The position numbers and the translations under genes were made by a program. The notes beneath the pieces are model-generated. The model worked only from the letters and a program-made list of their open reading frames with translations, was not told the DNA's origin and did not search any database. DNA of 54,604 bases from the NCBI RefSeq assembly GCF_014324365.1, contig NZ_QEIG01000024.1:1-54604 (forward strand). The letters are read 5' to 3'. Source of the DNA: Algoriphagus sp. AK58. GTDB taxonomy: Bacteria; Bacteroidota; Bacteroidia; Cytophagales; Cyclobacteriaceae. Position 1 is the stretch's first letter. Every line of letters starts with the position of its first letter. Positions 1 through 8,965 of the stretch are shown here, in pieces.

Positions 1-103
1 TAGCGCAGGGGTCCCACCTCTTCCCATCCCGAACAGAGAAGTTAAGCCCTGCAGCGCCGATGGTACTGGGGTTACTCCCGGGAGAGTAGGTCGCCGCCAC
101 ATT
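1..103 (+). rRNA. rrf: 5S ribosomal RNA, 5' end cut off by the window edge
   Basis: The first 100 bases match the conserved 5S rRNA core: the loop with CCGAACAGAGAAGTTAAG at about 28-45, the CGCCGATGGTACTG block at about 55-68, and the closing GGGAGAGTAGGTCGCCGCC at about 80-98. Bacterial 5S rRNA is about 110-120 nt, so roughly 15-20 bases of the 5' end lie outside the window. The 3' end is set by eye a few bases after GCCGCCAC, just before the terminator at 108. This is the last gene of an upstream rRNA operon on the plus strand. Confidence 0.95.
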
Positions 104-107
104 ATTC

Positions 108-140
108 AAAGCCTTCAGATCATACCTGAAGGCTTTTTTG
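108..140 (+). terminator. Terminator of the upstream rRNA operon
   Basis: AAAGCCTTCAG at 108-118 pairs perfectly with CTGAAGGCTTT at 126-136 around a 7-nt loop, followed by a run of T to 139. It lies directly behind the 5S gene. The minus-strand gene ending at 160 may share it. Confidence 0.9.
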
Positions 141-159
141 TTTTAAGGACCTTTTCGTT

Positions 160-1068
160 TTATGGTTTATGATAGCGTACATAAGCTATCCAATTGCCCT
201 CAGGACTCCAACTATGGACATTAATCGTGCCTTGGCCACCATAAAAAACACGTGTAAGATCTTTTATTTCTTTCGTGGCCATATCCATAATTCTTAGCTT
301 TACATCTTTCCCAAAAGGATGAGCCCCCTTTTGATCTTCCAGATAGGAGATGTATACTATTGATCGATTGTCTGGTGATGGATGAGGGAACCAATTGTCG
401 TATTCATCAAAAGTCAGCTGTTCTTGGCCACTTCCATCTGGTTTCATTCGATAGACTTGCATTCGGCCTGTTCGGTGTGAATTAAAATAAATCCATTGGC
501 CATCATAGGAATATTCGGGTCCGTCATCAAGGCCATCTGAATTGGTTAGTCTTATTTCTTCACCGCCCGTGCTAGGTATGATGTACACATCCCATTGATC
601 ATTCCTTTCGGCACAATAGGCTAGAAATTTCCCATCTGGACTTATCCCATGCCAGTAGCTTGGGTAAAGAGGCGTAATAAGTTCCGGTTTTCCTCCTTCT
701 ATTGGAATAGTATAAATTCTTGAGCCTAAGCCTTTGTCGTTTTTGCTAAAAATGAGTGTTTTTCCATCCAAGCTTATTCCGTGATCATTGTTGACAGAGG
801 TGATTAACTCTGGATGTAATTGTCCGAGGTTATTGCCGGCTAGATCAATCTTTTCGAGTAATCCACTGGAATTAATTAATAGGTATTTGCCGTCTCGGGA
901 CCAGTTTGGTGCTTCGAAATGTCGTTTCTCCTTCAGGATAGATTTCTCTTCTCCTGTCTTAACATTAAGGATAACGAGCTCGCTAGTCACGTTTTCGGGT
1001 GTTTGTGACCATGCCGAATAGCTTATCAAAATGGATAAGCAAGGCATGAAGAGTTTTTTGAAATTCAT
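160..1068 (-). CDS. Secreted TolB-like beta-propeller protein
   Basis: The 302-residue protein starts with a signal peptide (NFKKLF then a hydrophobic stretch ending near AWSQ, residues 1-22). The rest consists of WD40-like (PD40/TolB) blades: repeated units of the form 'SxDGKxLxxxS' appear near residues 58-66 (WSRDGKYLL), 97-105 (SLDGKTLIF), 143-150 (SPDGKFLAY), 186-194 (YDGQWIYF), 231-240 (SPDNRSIVY) and 289-297 (SPEGNWIAY). The ending WIAYVRYHKP leaves no room for a catalytic C-terminal domain, so it is a propeller only, resembling the N-terminal half of DPP-IV/DPP6-type peptidases. It is probably periplasmic or surface-exposed and binds a protein or sugar ligand; the specific role cannot be read from sequence. 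It follows selD on the same strand after 46 bp and may be cotranscribed with it. Confidence 0.8.
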   Translation of the reverse strand: MNFKKLFMPCLSILISYSAWSQTPENVTSELVILNVKTGEEKSILKEKRHFEAPNWSRDGKYLLINSSGLLEKIDLAGNNLGQLHPELITSVNNDHGISLDGKTLIFSKNDKGLGSRIYTIPIEGGKPELITPLYPSYWHGISPDGKFLAYCAERNDQWDVYIIPSTGGEEIRLTNSDGLDDGPEYSYDGQWIYFNSHRTGRMQVYRMKPDGSGQEQLTFDEYDNWFPHPSPDNRSIVYISYLEDQKGAHPFGKDVKLRIMDMATKEIKDLTRVFYGGQGTINVHSWSPEGNWIAYVRYHKP

Positions 1069-1114
1069 GGCTTTGGGGGATTGGTTATACCCAATTTACC
1101 TTGATTTTCAGCTA

Positions 1115-2158
1115 TTAAGAAACCACCTCTACTACAAACTGGCCTCTAGTGAAAAATTTTCCAATCTCCCAAACAGGCTGCCTGTGTTTCGACATAGTCG
1201 TTTCAAACCATTCTTTATTTTCTGGAGAAACGGAAATCAACAGTCCTCCGCTGGTTTGGGGATCACAAAGTTTGACTAGATCCATACCTTTTACTCCAGT
1301 GACTTTGGAGTTAAAGGCATTCCAATTACGGTACGTATTGTCAGGGAATATGAACTGATTGATGTAATCCTGGATGCCTTCGATTAAGGGTAATTTGGCT
1401 AAGTCAACTTGAGCGGAAAGATTTGCACCTTCTGCCATTTCTATTAAATGACCCAAAAGGCCAAAACCTGTCACGTCGGTCATGGCATGAACTTCCTCAT
1501 GGTTCCCAAGAATCTCACCAATGGAATTAAGGCTACAAGTGGTATCCAGCAAATTCACATAATCCTTTTCTGAAATTTTCTGACGCTTGAGTGCAGTGGC
1601 TAATACTCCAATCCCAATTGGCTTGGTGATATACAATAGATCACCCTCTTTACTTTCTTGGTTGGTCTTTATTTTTTTAGGATGAATTATCCCATTAACC
1701 GAAAGTCCAAAAATCGGATCTTTTGCTGCAATAGAATGCCCGCCTGCTAATTCAATTCCCGCCTGTTTGCAGATGCGTTTTGCTCCTTCCAGGACTTTTG
1801 CAGCCAATTCTGGTGCTATTTTTTCCACTGGCCAACTCAATATGGCATTTGCGAAAATGGGTTTACCACCCATTGCATACACATCCGAGATTGCATTGGC
1901 AGCCGATATTCTTCCAAAATCAAAAGGATCGTCAACGATTGGTGTAAAAAAATCTACTGTATTAATGAATGCCATATCCTCCGAAACCTGATACACTGCG
2001 GCATCATCTTTTTGGGAGTTACCAACCAAAAGGTTTGGGTCAATCTGAGAAAATGAACCACTGCCAGATAGTATTTGATCCAAGATAGCAGGAGCAATTT
2101 TGCAACCGCAGCCTGAACCTTCGCTCCACTCGGTGAGTCTAATTTGTGGGGATTCCAT
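1115..2158 (-). CDS. selD: Selenide, water dikinase (selenophosphate synthase)
   Basis: SelD makes selenophosphate, AMP and phosphate from selenide and ATP in the cytosol, the selenium donor for tRNA and protein selenation. The 347-residue protein has the full family layout: the N-terminal glycine-rich loop GSGCGCK at residues 14-20 with the catalytic Cys17 and Lys20 at the same positions as in E. coli SelD, then DDAAVY, TVDFFTP, NAISDVYAMGG (AIR-synthase fold Mg-ATP binding), AGGHSI, MTDVTGFGLLGH and the C-terminal CDPQTSGGLL. It uses Cys, not selenocysteine, at position 17. The start overlaps the end of selU by 20 bp, so the two are translationally coupled and presumably work together: SelD feeds SelU. 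Confidence 0.97.
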   Translation of the reverse strand: MESPQIRLTEWSEGSGCGCKIAPAILDQILSGSGSFSQIDPNLLVGNSQKDDAAVYQVSEDMAFINTVDFFTPIVDDPFDFGRISAANAISDVYAMGGKPIFANAILSWPVEKIAPELAAKVLEGAKRICKQAGIELAGGHSIAAKDPIFGLSVNGIIHPKKIKTNQESKEGDLLYITKPIGIGVLATALKRQKISEKDYVNLLDTTCSLNSIGEILGNHEEVHAMTDVTGFGLLGHLIEMAEGANLSAQVDLAKLPLIEGIQDYINQFIFPDNTYRNWNAFNSKVTGVKGMDLVKLCDPQTSGGLLISVSPENKEWFETTMSKHRQPVWEIGKFFTRGQFVVEVVS

Positions 2159-3185
2159 AAAATTTATTCTTAGTATTCAATAAAAGTTGAACTTGGTTGC
2201 CTATCGGGAGACCTGACAGGTCCATATGAACTGTTTTGCTTGCTTCATGTCTATGCAAATCGAAATCATAGGTTTTGTCGTAGTAAACCAACAGATTTGA
2301 GATCCAAGAGGAATGATTTTTAGCCTGTATATCCAAAATGGCTTGTTGGGTTCTTAGTCCCCCCAATCGCTTTTGGAGGCGTTTTACTGCAGCGATCAAT
2401 TCAGATTCAGGAAGCTGTCCGTACTCCTCTGCGATATGTTCGATCCGTTCGTTTTCTGTTTTATGGATTTCCAACAAAGGGGAGTTGATCATTTGCTCAT
2501 AGAAGCGGTCAGGAATGATTACTCTGCCTATTTTTCTGCTTTCATTTTCTACCCAGATCGGAATGCTTGAGTCGATGATCCGTAATTCCTCAGCCAATAG
2601 ATTTTCAAATTGCTCCACACTGGGTTGAGGTAATTGGCCGATAGATCCAAAAGAGGAGCCTTTGTGATGGGCTAGATCCTCCAAGTCAATTACCTGTTCT
2701 CCGGATTCTTTTAGCTTTTTTAGAAGTATGGTTTTTCCTGTTCCTGTTTTTCCACCCAAAACCAACAAAGGATATATTTCCCTCACTTTTTCAAAGGTGT
2801 AGGTTCGATAAGTTTTATATCCACCTTTAAGTCTGAAAATTTCAAAGCCCACCATAGAAAGTAGCCAAGATAGGATCTGACTCCGCATTCCTCCTCTCCA
2901 GCAATAAACCATCGCTTTCCGCTCAGGGGATCTTTCCAAGGCTTCTTTTTGAATTTGGTGAAACCTGGGGCCCACAAGTTCAAATCCTTTTAAAGTAGCT
3001 TCAAGGGAGCCTTCTTCCTTGTACAAGGTTCCCACTTTTATTCGCTCCTCATTGGTAAGAATGGGTAGGTTGAACGAGCCGGGAATATGACTTTGAGAAA
3101 ATTCTCCTTCGCTCCTTGCATCGATCAAGGGGAGTTGGTTGCGTAGCTTCCAAAATTCGTCCAGGGAAATAAGTTTCTCAGCCAT
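2139..3185 (-). CDS. selU: tRNA 2-selenouridine synthase
   Basis: SelU (also MnmH or YbbB) replaces the sulfur of 2-thiouridine at the wobble position of Lys, Glu and Gln tRNAs with selenium, going through a geranylated intermediate. The 348-residue protein has an N-terminal rhodanese domain (DARSEGEFSQSHIPGS at 22-37; catalytic-loop YCWRGGMRSQ with Cys95) and a C-terminal P-loop domain with Walker A GGKTGTGKT at 144-152. Both parts match the family. Selenophosphate comes from SelD, encoded by the overlapping downstream gene. No selA, selB or tRNA-Sec gene is seen in the window, which fits selenium use for tRNA modification; the rest of the genome is not visible. Confidence 0.95.
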   Translation of the reverse strand: MAEKLISLDEFWKLRNQLPLIDARSEGEFSQSHIPGSFNLPILTNEERIKVGTLYKEEGSLEATLKGFELVGPRFHQIQKEALERSPERKAMVYCWRGGMRSQILSWLLSMVGFEIFRLKGGYKTYRTYTFEKVREIYPLLVLGGKTGTGKTILLKKLKESGEQVIDLEDLAHHKGSSFGSIGQLPQPSVEQFENLLAEELRIIDSSIPIWVENESRKIGRVIIPDRFYEQMINSPLLEIHKTENERIEHIAEEYGQLPESELIAAVKRLQKRLGGLRTQQAILDIQAKNHSSWISNLLVYYDKTYDFDLHRHEASKTVHMDLSGLPIGNQVQLLLNTKNKFYGIPTN

Positions 3186-3200
3186 TTCGGCAGTGAAGAT

Positions 3201-3233
3201 AAAAAAAGCCGCAAAGAGTTCTTTACGGCTTTC
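3201..3233 (-). terminator. Terminator behind trxA
   Basis: Read on the minus strand, AAAGCCG and AAAG (3232-3226 and 3224-3221) pair with CTTT and CGGCTTT (3216-3213 and 3211-3205) around AACT, with one internal mismatch, followed by a run of seven T (to 3201). It separates trxA from the selU-selD operon, so selU should have its own promoter or depend on readthrough. Confidence 0.8.
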
Positions 3234-3253
3234 GATCTAGGTGTAATTAAGAA

Positions 3254-3574
3254 TTAAAGTTGTGCGTCTAGCTTTTGTGCCAAGACGGCTTTTGGAACAG
3301 CGCCCACTTGCTTGTCGACGATTTTTCCATCTTTGAAGAATAGCAAGGTCGGGATAGAGCGGATACCAAATGCCTGCGCAACAGATGGATTGGAATCTAC
3401 ATCTACTTTACCAATTACTGCTTTTCCTTCGTATTCTGCTGCCATTTGCTCTACCACCGGGCCGATCATTTTGCAAGGACCGCACCACTCCGCCCAAAAG
3501 TCCACCAATACAGGCTTATCTCCTGATACGATTTCTTCAAAGTTGGCGTCAGTTATTTCAATTGCTTTTCCCAT
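3254..3574 (-). CDS. trxA: Thioredoxin
   Basis: This is a 106-residue single-domain thioredoxin, the usual length of the family. The redox motif WCGPC lies at residues 30-34, preceded by the beta strand PVLVDFWAE and followed by K35. The cis-proline loop is IRSIPTLLFF near residue 76 and the C-terminal helix starts at GAVPKAVL. There is no signal peptide, so it acts in the cytosol as a general disulfide reductase for partners such as ribonucleotide reductase and methionine sulfoxide reductases. It lies alone, with a terminator behind it and a consensus -7 promoter element 31 bp upstream of the ATG. Confidence 0.97.
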   Translation of the reverse strand: MGKAIEITDANFEEIVSGDKPVLVDFWAEWCGPCKMIGPVVEQMAAEYEGKAVIGKVDVDSNPSVAQAFGIRSIPTLLFFKDGKIVDKQVGAVPKAVLAQKLDAQL

Positions 3575-3604
3575 TGTATTCTTGAATTAATAAGGTTCTG
3601 TTTT

Positions 3605-3612
3605 CAAATATA
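3605..3612 (-). promoter_or_regulatory. Bacteroidota -7 promoter element of trxA
   Basis: The minus strand reads TATATTTG here, a perfect match to TAnnTTTG. Transcription would start near 3598, giving a leader of about 24 nt before the trxA ATG. No good -33 TTG lies at the standard distance. Confidence 0.5.
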
Positions 3613-3706
3613 TCAGCAAAAGCCGATTGATTTAGAATAAGTTCCTATCCAAATCAATAAATTCTCAATGACTCATCGACTAAATCAATAACTTATCTAT
3701 CGCTAA

Positions 3707-6700
3707 TTACCGGTCGACCACTTTGTAGACCACCTCAGGCAGCAGCTTGAGTTCTTGGATCATTTCGGCGCTCGGATCTATGGTGTATTTTTTGGAGAAC
3801 AGCTCCAGCGTGATGTTCTCCCTTTGATCAATTACCTCAATATACAATTTCGCATCTCCTTTATACTTTGTGGTAATGGCTTCCAGCTTTTCCATCAGGT
3901 CATAAGTCAAATCGTCCAGATTGATATTGACCTTGAGCCCTTTGATCATCTTTCCTCTGACCTCACTGAGTAGGGAAATGCTGTTGATCTTGAATTCCAC
4001 CTCGTTTTCATTCCCCCATTTTTTTTGCTCGACTTTTCCTGTTAGAAACAAAAACCATCCAGTCATGAAGTATTGCTTAAACTTCACATAGTCGTCGCCG
4101 AAAATGAAAAATGTAAATGACCCATGGTAATCCTCCAAGGTGAGGGTGCCAAAAGGTTTCCCGTTTTTGGTGGTACGATGGGCAAAACTTGAAACCGAAC
4201 CTGCCATTCTTAATTCATTTCTGCCTTTCAGGCTATCCAAGTCTGCCAAGGCCGTCAGCGGAGTGTTAGTAAATGACTCGATCTCCAACTTGTATTGATC
4301 CAAAGGGTGTCCGGAGATGAAAAGTCCTACCACCTCTTTTTCAATATTCAGTTGCTGGATTTGTGAAAAAGGCTCCATTGGAGCTACGGAAGGCAAAGGG
4401 ATTTCGGCATTTCCACCGCCGCCTCCAAAAAGACTTACCTGTGCGCTTTCTTCTTCCTGCTGAACTTTTTGAGCGTATTTGGTAGCTTTCTCGATCAATG
4501 TGACATCGCCTTCCGGTGCTTCCAAATATTGTCTTCGGTGATGCTCTTTGAAGCAGTCAAAACTACCTGCCATGGCCAAGGCTTCCATGGTCTTTTTGTT
4601 CAGCGCACGGGAATTAACTCGCTTGGCAAAGTCGAAAATGTTTTTGTAAGGGCCGTTTTTCTCTCTTTCCTTGATGATTTCATCAACTGCAGCGGCTCCA
4701 GCACCTTTAATTGCAGCCATTCCAAATCGGATTTCTCCGGCAGCATTTACCGTAAAACCACTTTTGGATTCGTTGACATCCGGTCCCAAAACCGGAATGC
4801 CCATTCGCTTACATTCTTCCATGAAAAAGGTCACCTGAGTGATGTCATTCATGTTGTTACTTAGCACAGAGGCCATGTATTCGGCTGGGTAATGTGCCTT
4901 CAGATAGGCCGTCTGGTAAGCAATCCAGGCATAGCAAGTAGAGTGGGACTTGTTGAAGGCATACGAAGCAAAGGCTTCCCAGTCGGTCCAGATTTTCTCC
5001 AGCTTTTTGGGATCATGGCCTTTGGCAGCTGCCTGATCGACAAACTTAGGCTTCATTTTGTCCAGCACGTCCTTTTGCTTTTTACCCATAGCTTTTCTCA
5101 GGACGTCCGCTTCTCCCTTGGTGAATCCCGCCAATTTTTGAGACAAAAGCATCACCTGTTCTTGGTAGACTGTGATCCCATAGGTTTCCTCGAGATACTC
5201 TTTCATATCTTCCAAGTCATAGGTAATGGGTTCTTGGCCGTGCTTTCGCTTGATGAAAGAAGGGATGTATGCCAAAGGTCCCGGACGATAAAGGGCGTTC
5301 ATGGCAATTAAATCTGCAAAAACCGTCGGCTTCAGTTCCCTCATGTATTTCTGCATCCCGGGACTTTCATACTGGAAGATCCCGACCGTTTCGCCGCGCT
5401 GGAAGAGTTCGTAGGTCTTGACATCATCGATTGGGAAAACATCCGCATCCAGCAGAATGCCATGCCTCTCTTTGACAATCTTGATCGCATCCTTGATGAG
5501 TGTAAGTGTCTTTAAACCCAAAAAGTCCATTTTCAACAGGCCTGCAGATTCCACCACGGAGTTGTCAAATTGGGTACACACCATATCTGAGTCCTTGGCC
5601 AATGCTACAGGAACAAAATTGGTGATGTCGGCCGGAGTGATGATAACCCCACAGGCATGAATCCCGGTGTTTCTCACCGATCCTTCCAAAACGGCTGCTT
5701 GATTGACTGTTTTGGCAGATTCATCCTGGCCTTGAGCTACTCGAATGAGTTCCTCTGCTTTTTGGAGCAGTTCCCCTTGGCCTTTGAGTTTGTCATGAAG
5801 CGCTGGTCGGTTTTTAGCAAGATCAAAAAGCGTTTTGAGCTTGATGTCAGGTACCAAATTAGCTAGTCTGCCGGCCTCGGCGAGAGGTAAATTCAGAACA
5901 CGTGCCGTATCCCGAATCGCCGATTTGGCCGCCATAGTGCCATAAGTGATGATCTGGGCTACCTGATTGGAACCGTATTTTTTGATCACATAATCGATTA
6001 CATCCTGACGTCCTTCATCGTCAAAGTCAATGTCAATATCGGGAAGAGAAACCCTGTCCGGATTGAGGAATCTTTCGAAGAGGAGATCGTATTCGATCGG
6101 ATCTACATTGGTTATTCCTACACAATAGGCTACCGCCGAACCGGCTGCCGAACCACGTCCCGGACCCACCGATACGCCCATATCCCGTGCTGCGCGGGTG
6201 AAGTCTTGGACAATCAAAAAGTAACCCGGATAGCCAGTCTTTTCAATGGTAGCCAATTCAAAATCCAATCGCTCTTGGATCTCGGGTGTGATTTCTTTGT
6301 ATCGTTTTTTGGCTCCCTCGTAGGTCAGGAAGCGTAGATAGGCATTTTCCCCGCGCTTTCCTCCATCCACCTCATCTTCCGGATGCTTGAATTCTTCTGG
6401 AATGTCAAATTTGGGAAGAAGTACTTCCCTTGCTAATTTATAAGCCTCGCATTTGTCGACGATCTCCTGGGTACAGATGATGGCTTCGGGCAAATCCGCA
6501 AAAAGCTGTTTCATCTCCTCCGGACTTTTGAGGTAGAACTCGTCATTCGGAAAACCAAAACGGAATTCACGTCCACGCTTTCCTATGTATTTCTTGGGCT
6601 TTTCTACCAGTTCGCCGTCTTTCACACAGAGCAAAATGTCATGAGCCTTCGCGTCGCCTTTGTCATTGTAGTAGGTGTTATTTGCCGCGAAATATTTAAC

Positions 6701-8005
6701 TCCATATTTGTGGGCAAACTCGAGGAGAACTTCGTTTACTTTTTCTTCTTCAGGGATTCCGTGGCGGTTGAGCTCGACATAAAAGTCGTCTCCAAACTGC
6801 TCTTTCCACCATACAAAAGCCTCCTCAGCCTGAGTTTCGCCTACGTTTAGGATTAAATAGGGGATCTCTCCCCAAAGTCCTCCCGTAGTGGCAATCAAGT
6901 CACCCTTGTATTGGACAAGGACTTCTTTATCTATTCTGGGTACGTAATAAAAGCCTTCAATATTGGCATAAGAGGCCAATTTGGCTAGATTGTGGTAGCC
7001 AGCTTTGTTTTTGGCAATCAAAACGGTTTGATATCCGTCATCCTTATTGGCTTTGTTTTTTCGGTCTCTGCAGAGATAAAACTCACATCCCAAAATGGGT
7101 TTGAGTTCTTTTCCCATCGCTTCTTTCACAAAGTGAAAAGCTCCCATCATGTTGCCATGATCTGTCATAGCGATAGCTGACATTCCCAAGGCCTTTGCTC
7201 TGGATACAATTGCAGGGATTTCCGAAGTAGCCTGCAAAACGGAATATTGGGTATGGACATGTAGATGGGTGAAAGGGACTTCTGCCAGATCGGAAATGTC
7301 TGCCTTCCCTGCTTGCTTGAGTACTTCCTTGGCGGCAGCTTTTTGAATGTCCTTGGCTTGGACAAAATTAGCCTCTGCCAGCTTCGGGGCTTCATAGATG
7401 ACCTCTTCGAGCAAAATTCCCGGTTCCGGTTTTTGAACTCCCTGAGTGATCAAGCCAAAGAAGCAGCGTGCAGTAGCATCCACGTCATAGGCCGCATCGT
7501 GCGCGTCATCAAAGCCGATCCCGAAAAGTTTTTGATGGAGTTCGGTCAGGGTAGGCCACTTGTATTTTCCTCCTTTTCCCCCAGGAAGGGCACAGAAATC
7601 CGTAGAAATATCCTTGGTGTCGAGTTCGGCCTTGCCATCAAGTGGCATCACCAGTTCGGCTCGCAAATATTCTGAACCCACCACATTGATATCAAAACCG
7701 ATGTTGTGACCCACCAGGAATTTGGCCTGAATCACATCTTCACGGAAAACCTGCAGGATTTCTTTCAGGTCGTGACCTTCTGCCAAGGCACGCTTGGTAG
7801 AAATACCGTGTACTTTTTCGGCATTATAAGGAATGGTAAATCCCTCTGGGCGGATGATGTAATTGTGGTTGGAGAGCAGTTTGCCTCTGGCGTCATGCAG
7901 CTGCCAGGCAATCTGAACCAGTCTCGGCCAATTGTCCACATCAGACATGGGTGCATTGTAATCCCGGGGCAAACCGGTAGTCTCTGTATCAAAAATGATG
8001 TACAT
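3707..8005 (-). CDS. dnaE: DNA polymerase III alpha subunit with N-terminal 3'-5' exonuclease domain
   Basis: The 1432-residue protein is longer than a plain DnaE (about 1160) because a DnaQ-like proofreading domain is joined to its N-terminus. Exonuclease, residues 1-185: Exo I FDTETTG (D6, E8), Exo II VGHNIGFD (D105), Exo III HDAAYD (H169, D174), so the DEDDh set is complete. An Ala/Lys-rich linker (about 205-240) leads to the PHP domain with HLHVH at 247-251 and TDHG at 281-284. The polymerase core has GPGRGSAAGS at 614-623, PDIDIDF with catalytic D658 and D660, and KMDFLG with D827. Further on come the AFNKSHS fingers motif, a clamp-binding-like QVSLF, and an OB fold (LRMAGSVSSF to FTFFIFGDDY). 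This is not PolC, where the exonuclease sits inside the PHP domain. It is the replicative polymerase subunit, acting in the cytosol at the fork. Confidence 0.96.
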   Translation of the reverse strand: MYIIFDTETTGLPRDYNAPMSDVDNWPRLVQIAWQLHDARGKLLSNHNYIIRPEGFTIPYNAEKVHGISTKRALAEGHDLKEILQVFREDVIQAKFLVGHNIGFDINVVGSEYLRAELVMPLDGKAELDTKDISTDFCALPGGKGGKYKWPTLTELHQKLFGIGFDDAHDAAYDVDATARCFFGLITQGVQKPEPGILLEEVIYEAPKLAEANFVQAKDIQKAAAKEVLKQAGKADISDLAEVPFTHLHVHTQYSVLQATSEIPAIVSRAKALGMSAIAMTDHGNMMGAFHFVKEAMGKELKPILGCEFYLCRDRKNKANKDDGYQTVLIAKNKAGYHNLAKLASYANIEGFYYVPRIDKEVLVQYKGDLIATTGGLWGEIPYLILNVGETQAEEAFVWWKEQFGDDFYVELNRHGIPEEEKVNEVLLEFAHKYGVKYFAANNTYYNDKGDAKAHDILLCVKDGELVEKPKKYIGKRGREFRFGFPNDEFYLKSPEEMKQLFADLPEAIICTQEIVDKCEAYKLAREVLLPKFDIPEEFKHPEDEVDGGKRGENAYLRFLTYEGAKKRYKEITPEIQERLDFELATIEKTGYPGYFLIVQDFTRAARDMGVSVGPGRGSAAGSAVAYCVGITNVDPIEYDLLFERFLNPDRVSLPDIDIDFDDEGRQDVIDYVIKKYGSNQVAQIITYGTMAAKSAIRDTARVLNLPLAEAGRLANLVPDIKLKTLFDLAKNRPALHDKLKGQGELLQKAEELIRVAQGQDESAKTVNQAAVLEGSVRNTGIHACGVIITPADITNFVPVALAKDSDMVCTQFDNSVVESAGLLKMDFLGLKTLTLIKDAIKIVKERHGILLDADVFPIDDVKTYELFQRGETVGIFQYESPGMQKYMRELKPTVFADLIAMNALYRPGPLAYIPSFIKRKHGQEPITYDLEDMKEYLEETYGITVYQEQVMLLSQKLAGFTKGEADVLRKAMGKKQKDVLDKMKPKFVDQAAAKGHDPKKLEKIWTDWEAFASYAFNKSHSTCYAWIAYQTAYLKAHYPAEYMASVLSNNMNDITQVTFFMEECKRMGIPVLGPDVNESKSGFTVNAAGEIRFGMAAIKGAGAAAVDEIIKEREKNGPYKNIFDFAKRVNSRALNKKTMEALAMAGSFDCFKEHHRRQYLEAPEGDVTLIEKATKYAQKVQQEEESAQVSLFGGGGGNAEIPLPSVAPMEPFSQIQQLNIEKEVVGLFISGHPLDQYKLEIESFTNTPLTALADLDSLKGRNELRMAGSVSSFAHRTTKNGKPFGTLTLEDYHGSFTFFIFGDDYVKFKQYFMTGWFLFLTGKVEQKKWGNENEVEFKINSISLLSEVRGKMIKGLKVNINLDDLTYDLMEKLEAITTKYKGDAKLYIEVIDQRENITLELFSKKYTIDPSAEMIQELKLLPEVVYKVVDR

Positions 8006-8320
8006 ACTTCTAGGGGAAATGAGGCTTCAAATTAGGGGATTATGCCCAAGCAAAAAATTGATTGGCGGGAATTGTCGCAAATAAAAATCTAAGCCCCTGA
8101 GCTTCTTTTGATTGTGTTTAATTTATTAAAAATCAATGATTTACAATATTTGTTTTTGAAATTTTACGAAATTTCGAGGTGATTGATGAGGCTGAAATCC
8201 CAGAAAAAATCGGGCCTCGGCTAAGCTAAATTTAAAATTGAGTGAAGGATAGGGAGTGATGAAGTGCATATTGAAAAGTACATTTTTCAACCTTAACTGC
8301 ACCTTCAAAAATTCAATCTC
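8006..8320. other. Intergenic region between rsmG and dnaE
   Basis: These 315 bp separate the stop of rsmG from the start of dnaE, both on the minus strand. The dnaE promoter should lie here, but I find no clean TAnnTTTG element on the minus strand. The stretch is AT-rich (notably 8106-8180) and carries no open frame or convincing hairpin. Confidence 0.6.
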
Positions 8321-8965
8321 CTACCTTTGATCCTCCCAAGGCATATAGACCACTTTTTTGGTTTCAAAAAATTCTTCCTTGAAATAATCGCTCAGGTGAT
8401 AGGTGACATAAGATTTGTCGAGTTCTTCCATTTCCTCATCCACATCTCCGCCTTTTAAGTAAAGAATACCGTTTTGGAATTCGTTGAAGTCCTCGCGCTT
8501 TATTTTGCCTTTGACCCAAGGATAAAAATTGATCATACGGGTTACCGCACGGCTGATTACGAAGTCATATTTTCTCACCAAAGATTCTGCTCGAGCTTGC
8601 TGTGCTTCCACATTGCTCAACTTGAGTGCTTTGGCGACTTCTTTCACCACAGTGATTTTTTTGCCAATAGAATCTACCAAGTGGAAATGTGTATGGGGAA
8701 AGAGAATAGCCAAGGGAATGCCCGGAAAACCACCACCTGTTCCGATGTCCAGTACTTTGGTGCCTGGCTGAAATCGGAGCACTTTTGCAATTCCTAATGA
8801 ATGAAGGACGTGATGTACATAAAAGTGATCCATGTCTTTACGGCTGATCACATTGATTTTGGCATTCCAGTCCTCATATAGTTCTTGCAAACGGTCAAAC
8901 TGCTCGATCTGCTTTTCGGTAAGGTCAGGGAAATAGGATAAAATCAACTCGGTGCCGGGATTCAT
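8321..8965 (-). CDS. rsmG: 16S rRNA (guanine-527 N7) methyltransferase
   Basis: RsmG (GidB) methylates N7 of G527 in 16S rRNA using S-adenosylmethionine. The 214-residue protein matches the family length. Helical N-terminus (LTEKQIEQFDRLQELYEDWNAKINVISRKD) is followed by the SAM-binding motif VLDIGTGGGFPGIPLAI at about 70-86 and the VDSIGKKITVV and FVISRAV segments characteristic of GidB. The ATG overlaps the stop of the sigma-factor gene by one base (TGATG), so translation is probably coupled. Loss of RsmG gives low-level streptomycin resistance in other bacteria. Confidence 0.96.
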   Translation of the reverse strand: MNPGTELILSYFPDLTEKQIEQFDRLQELYEDWNAKINVISRKDMDHFYVHHVLHSLGIAKVLRFQPGTKVLDIGTGGGFPGIPLAILFPHTHFHLVDSIGKKITVVKEVAKALKLSNVEAQQARAESLVRKYDFVISRAVTRMINFYPWVKGKIKREDFNEFQNGILYLKGGDVDEEMEELDKSYVTYHLSDYFKEEFFETKKVVYMPWEDQR

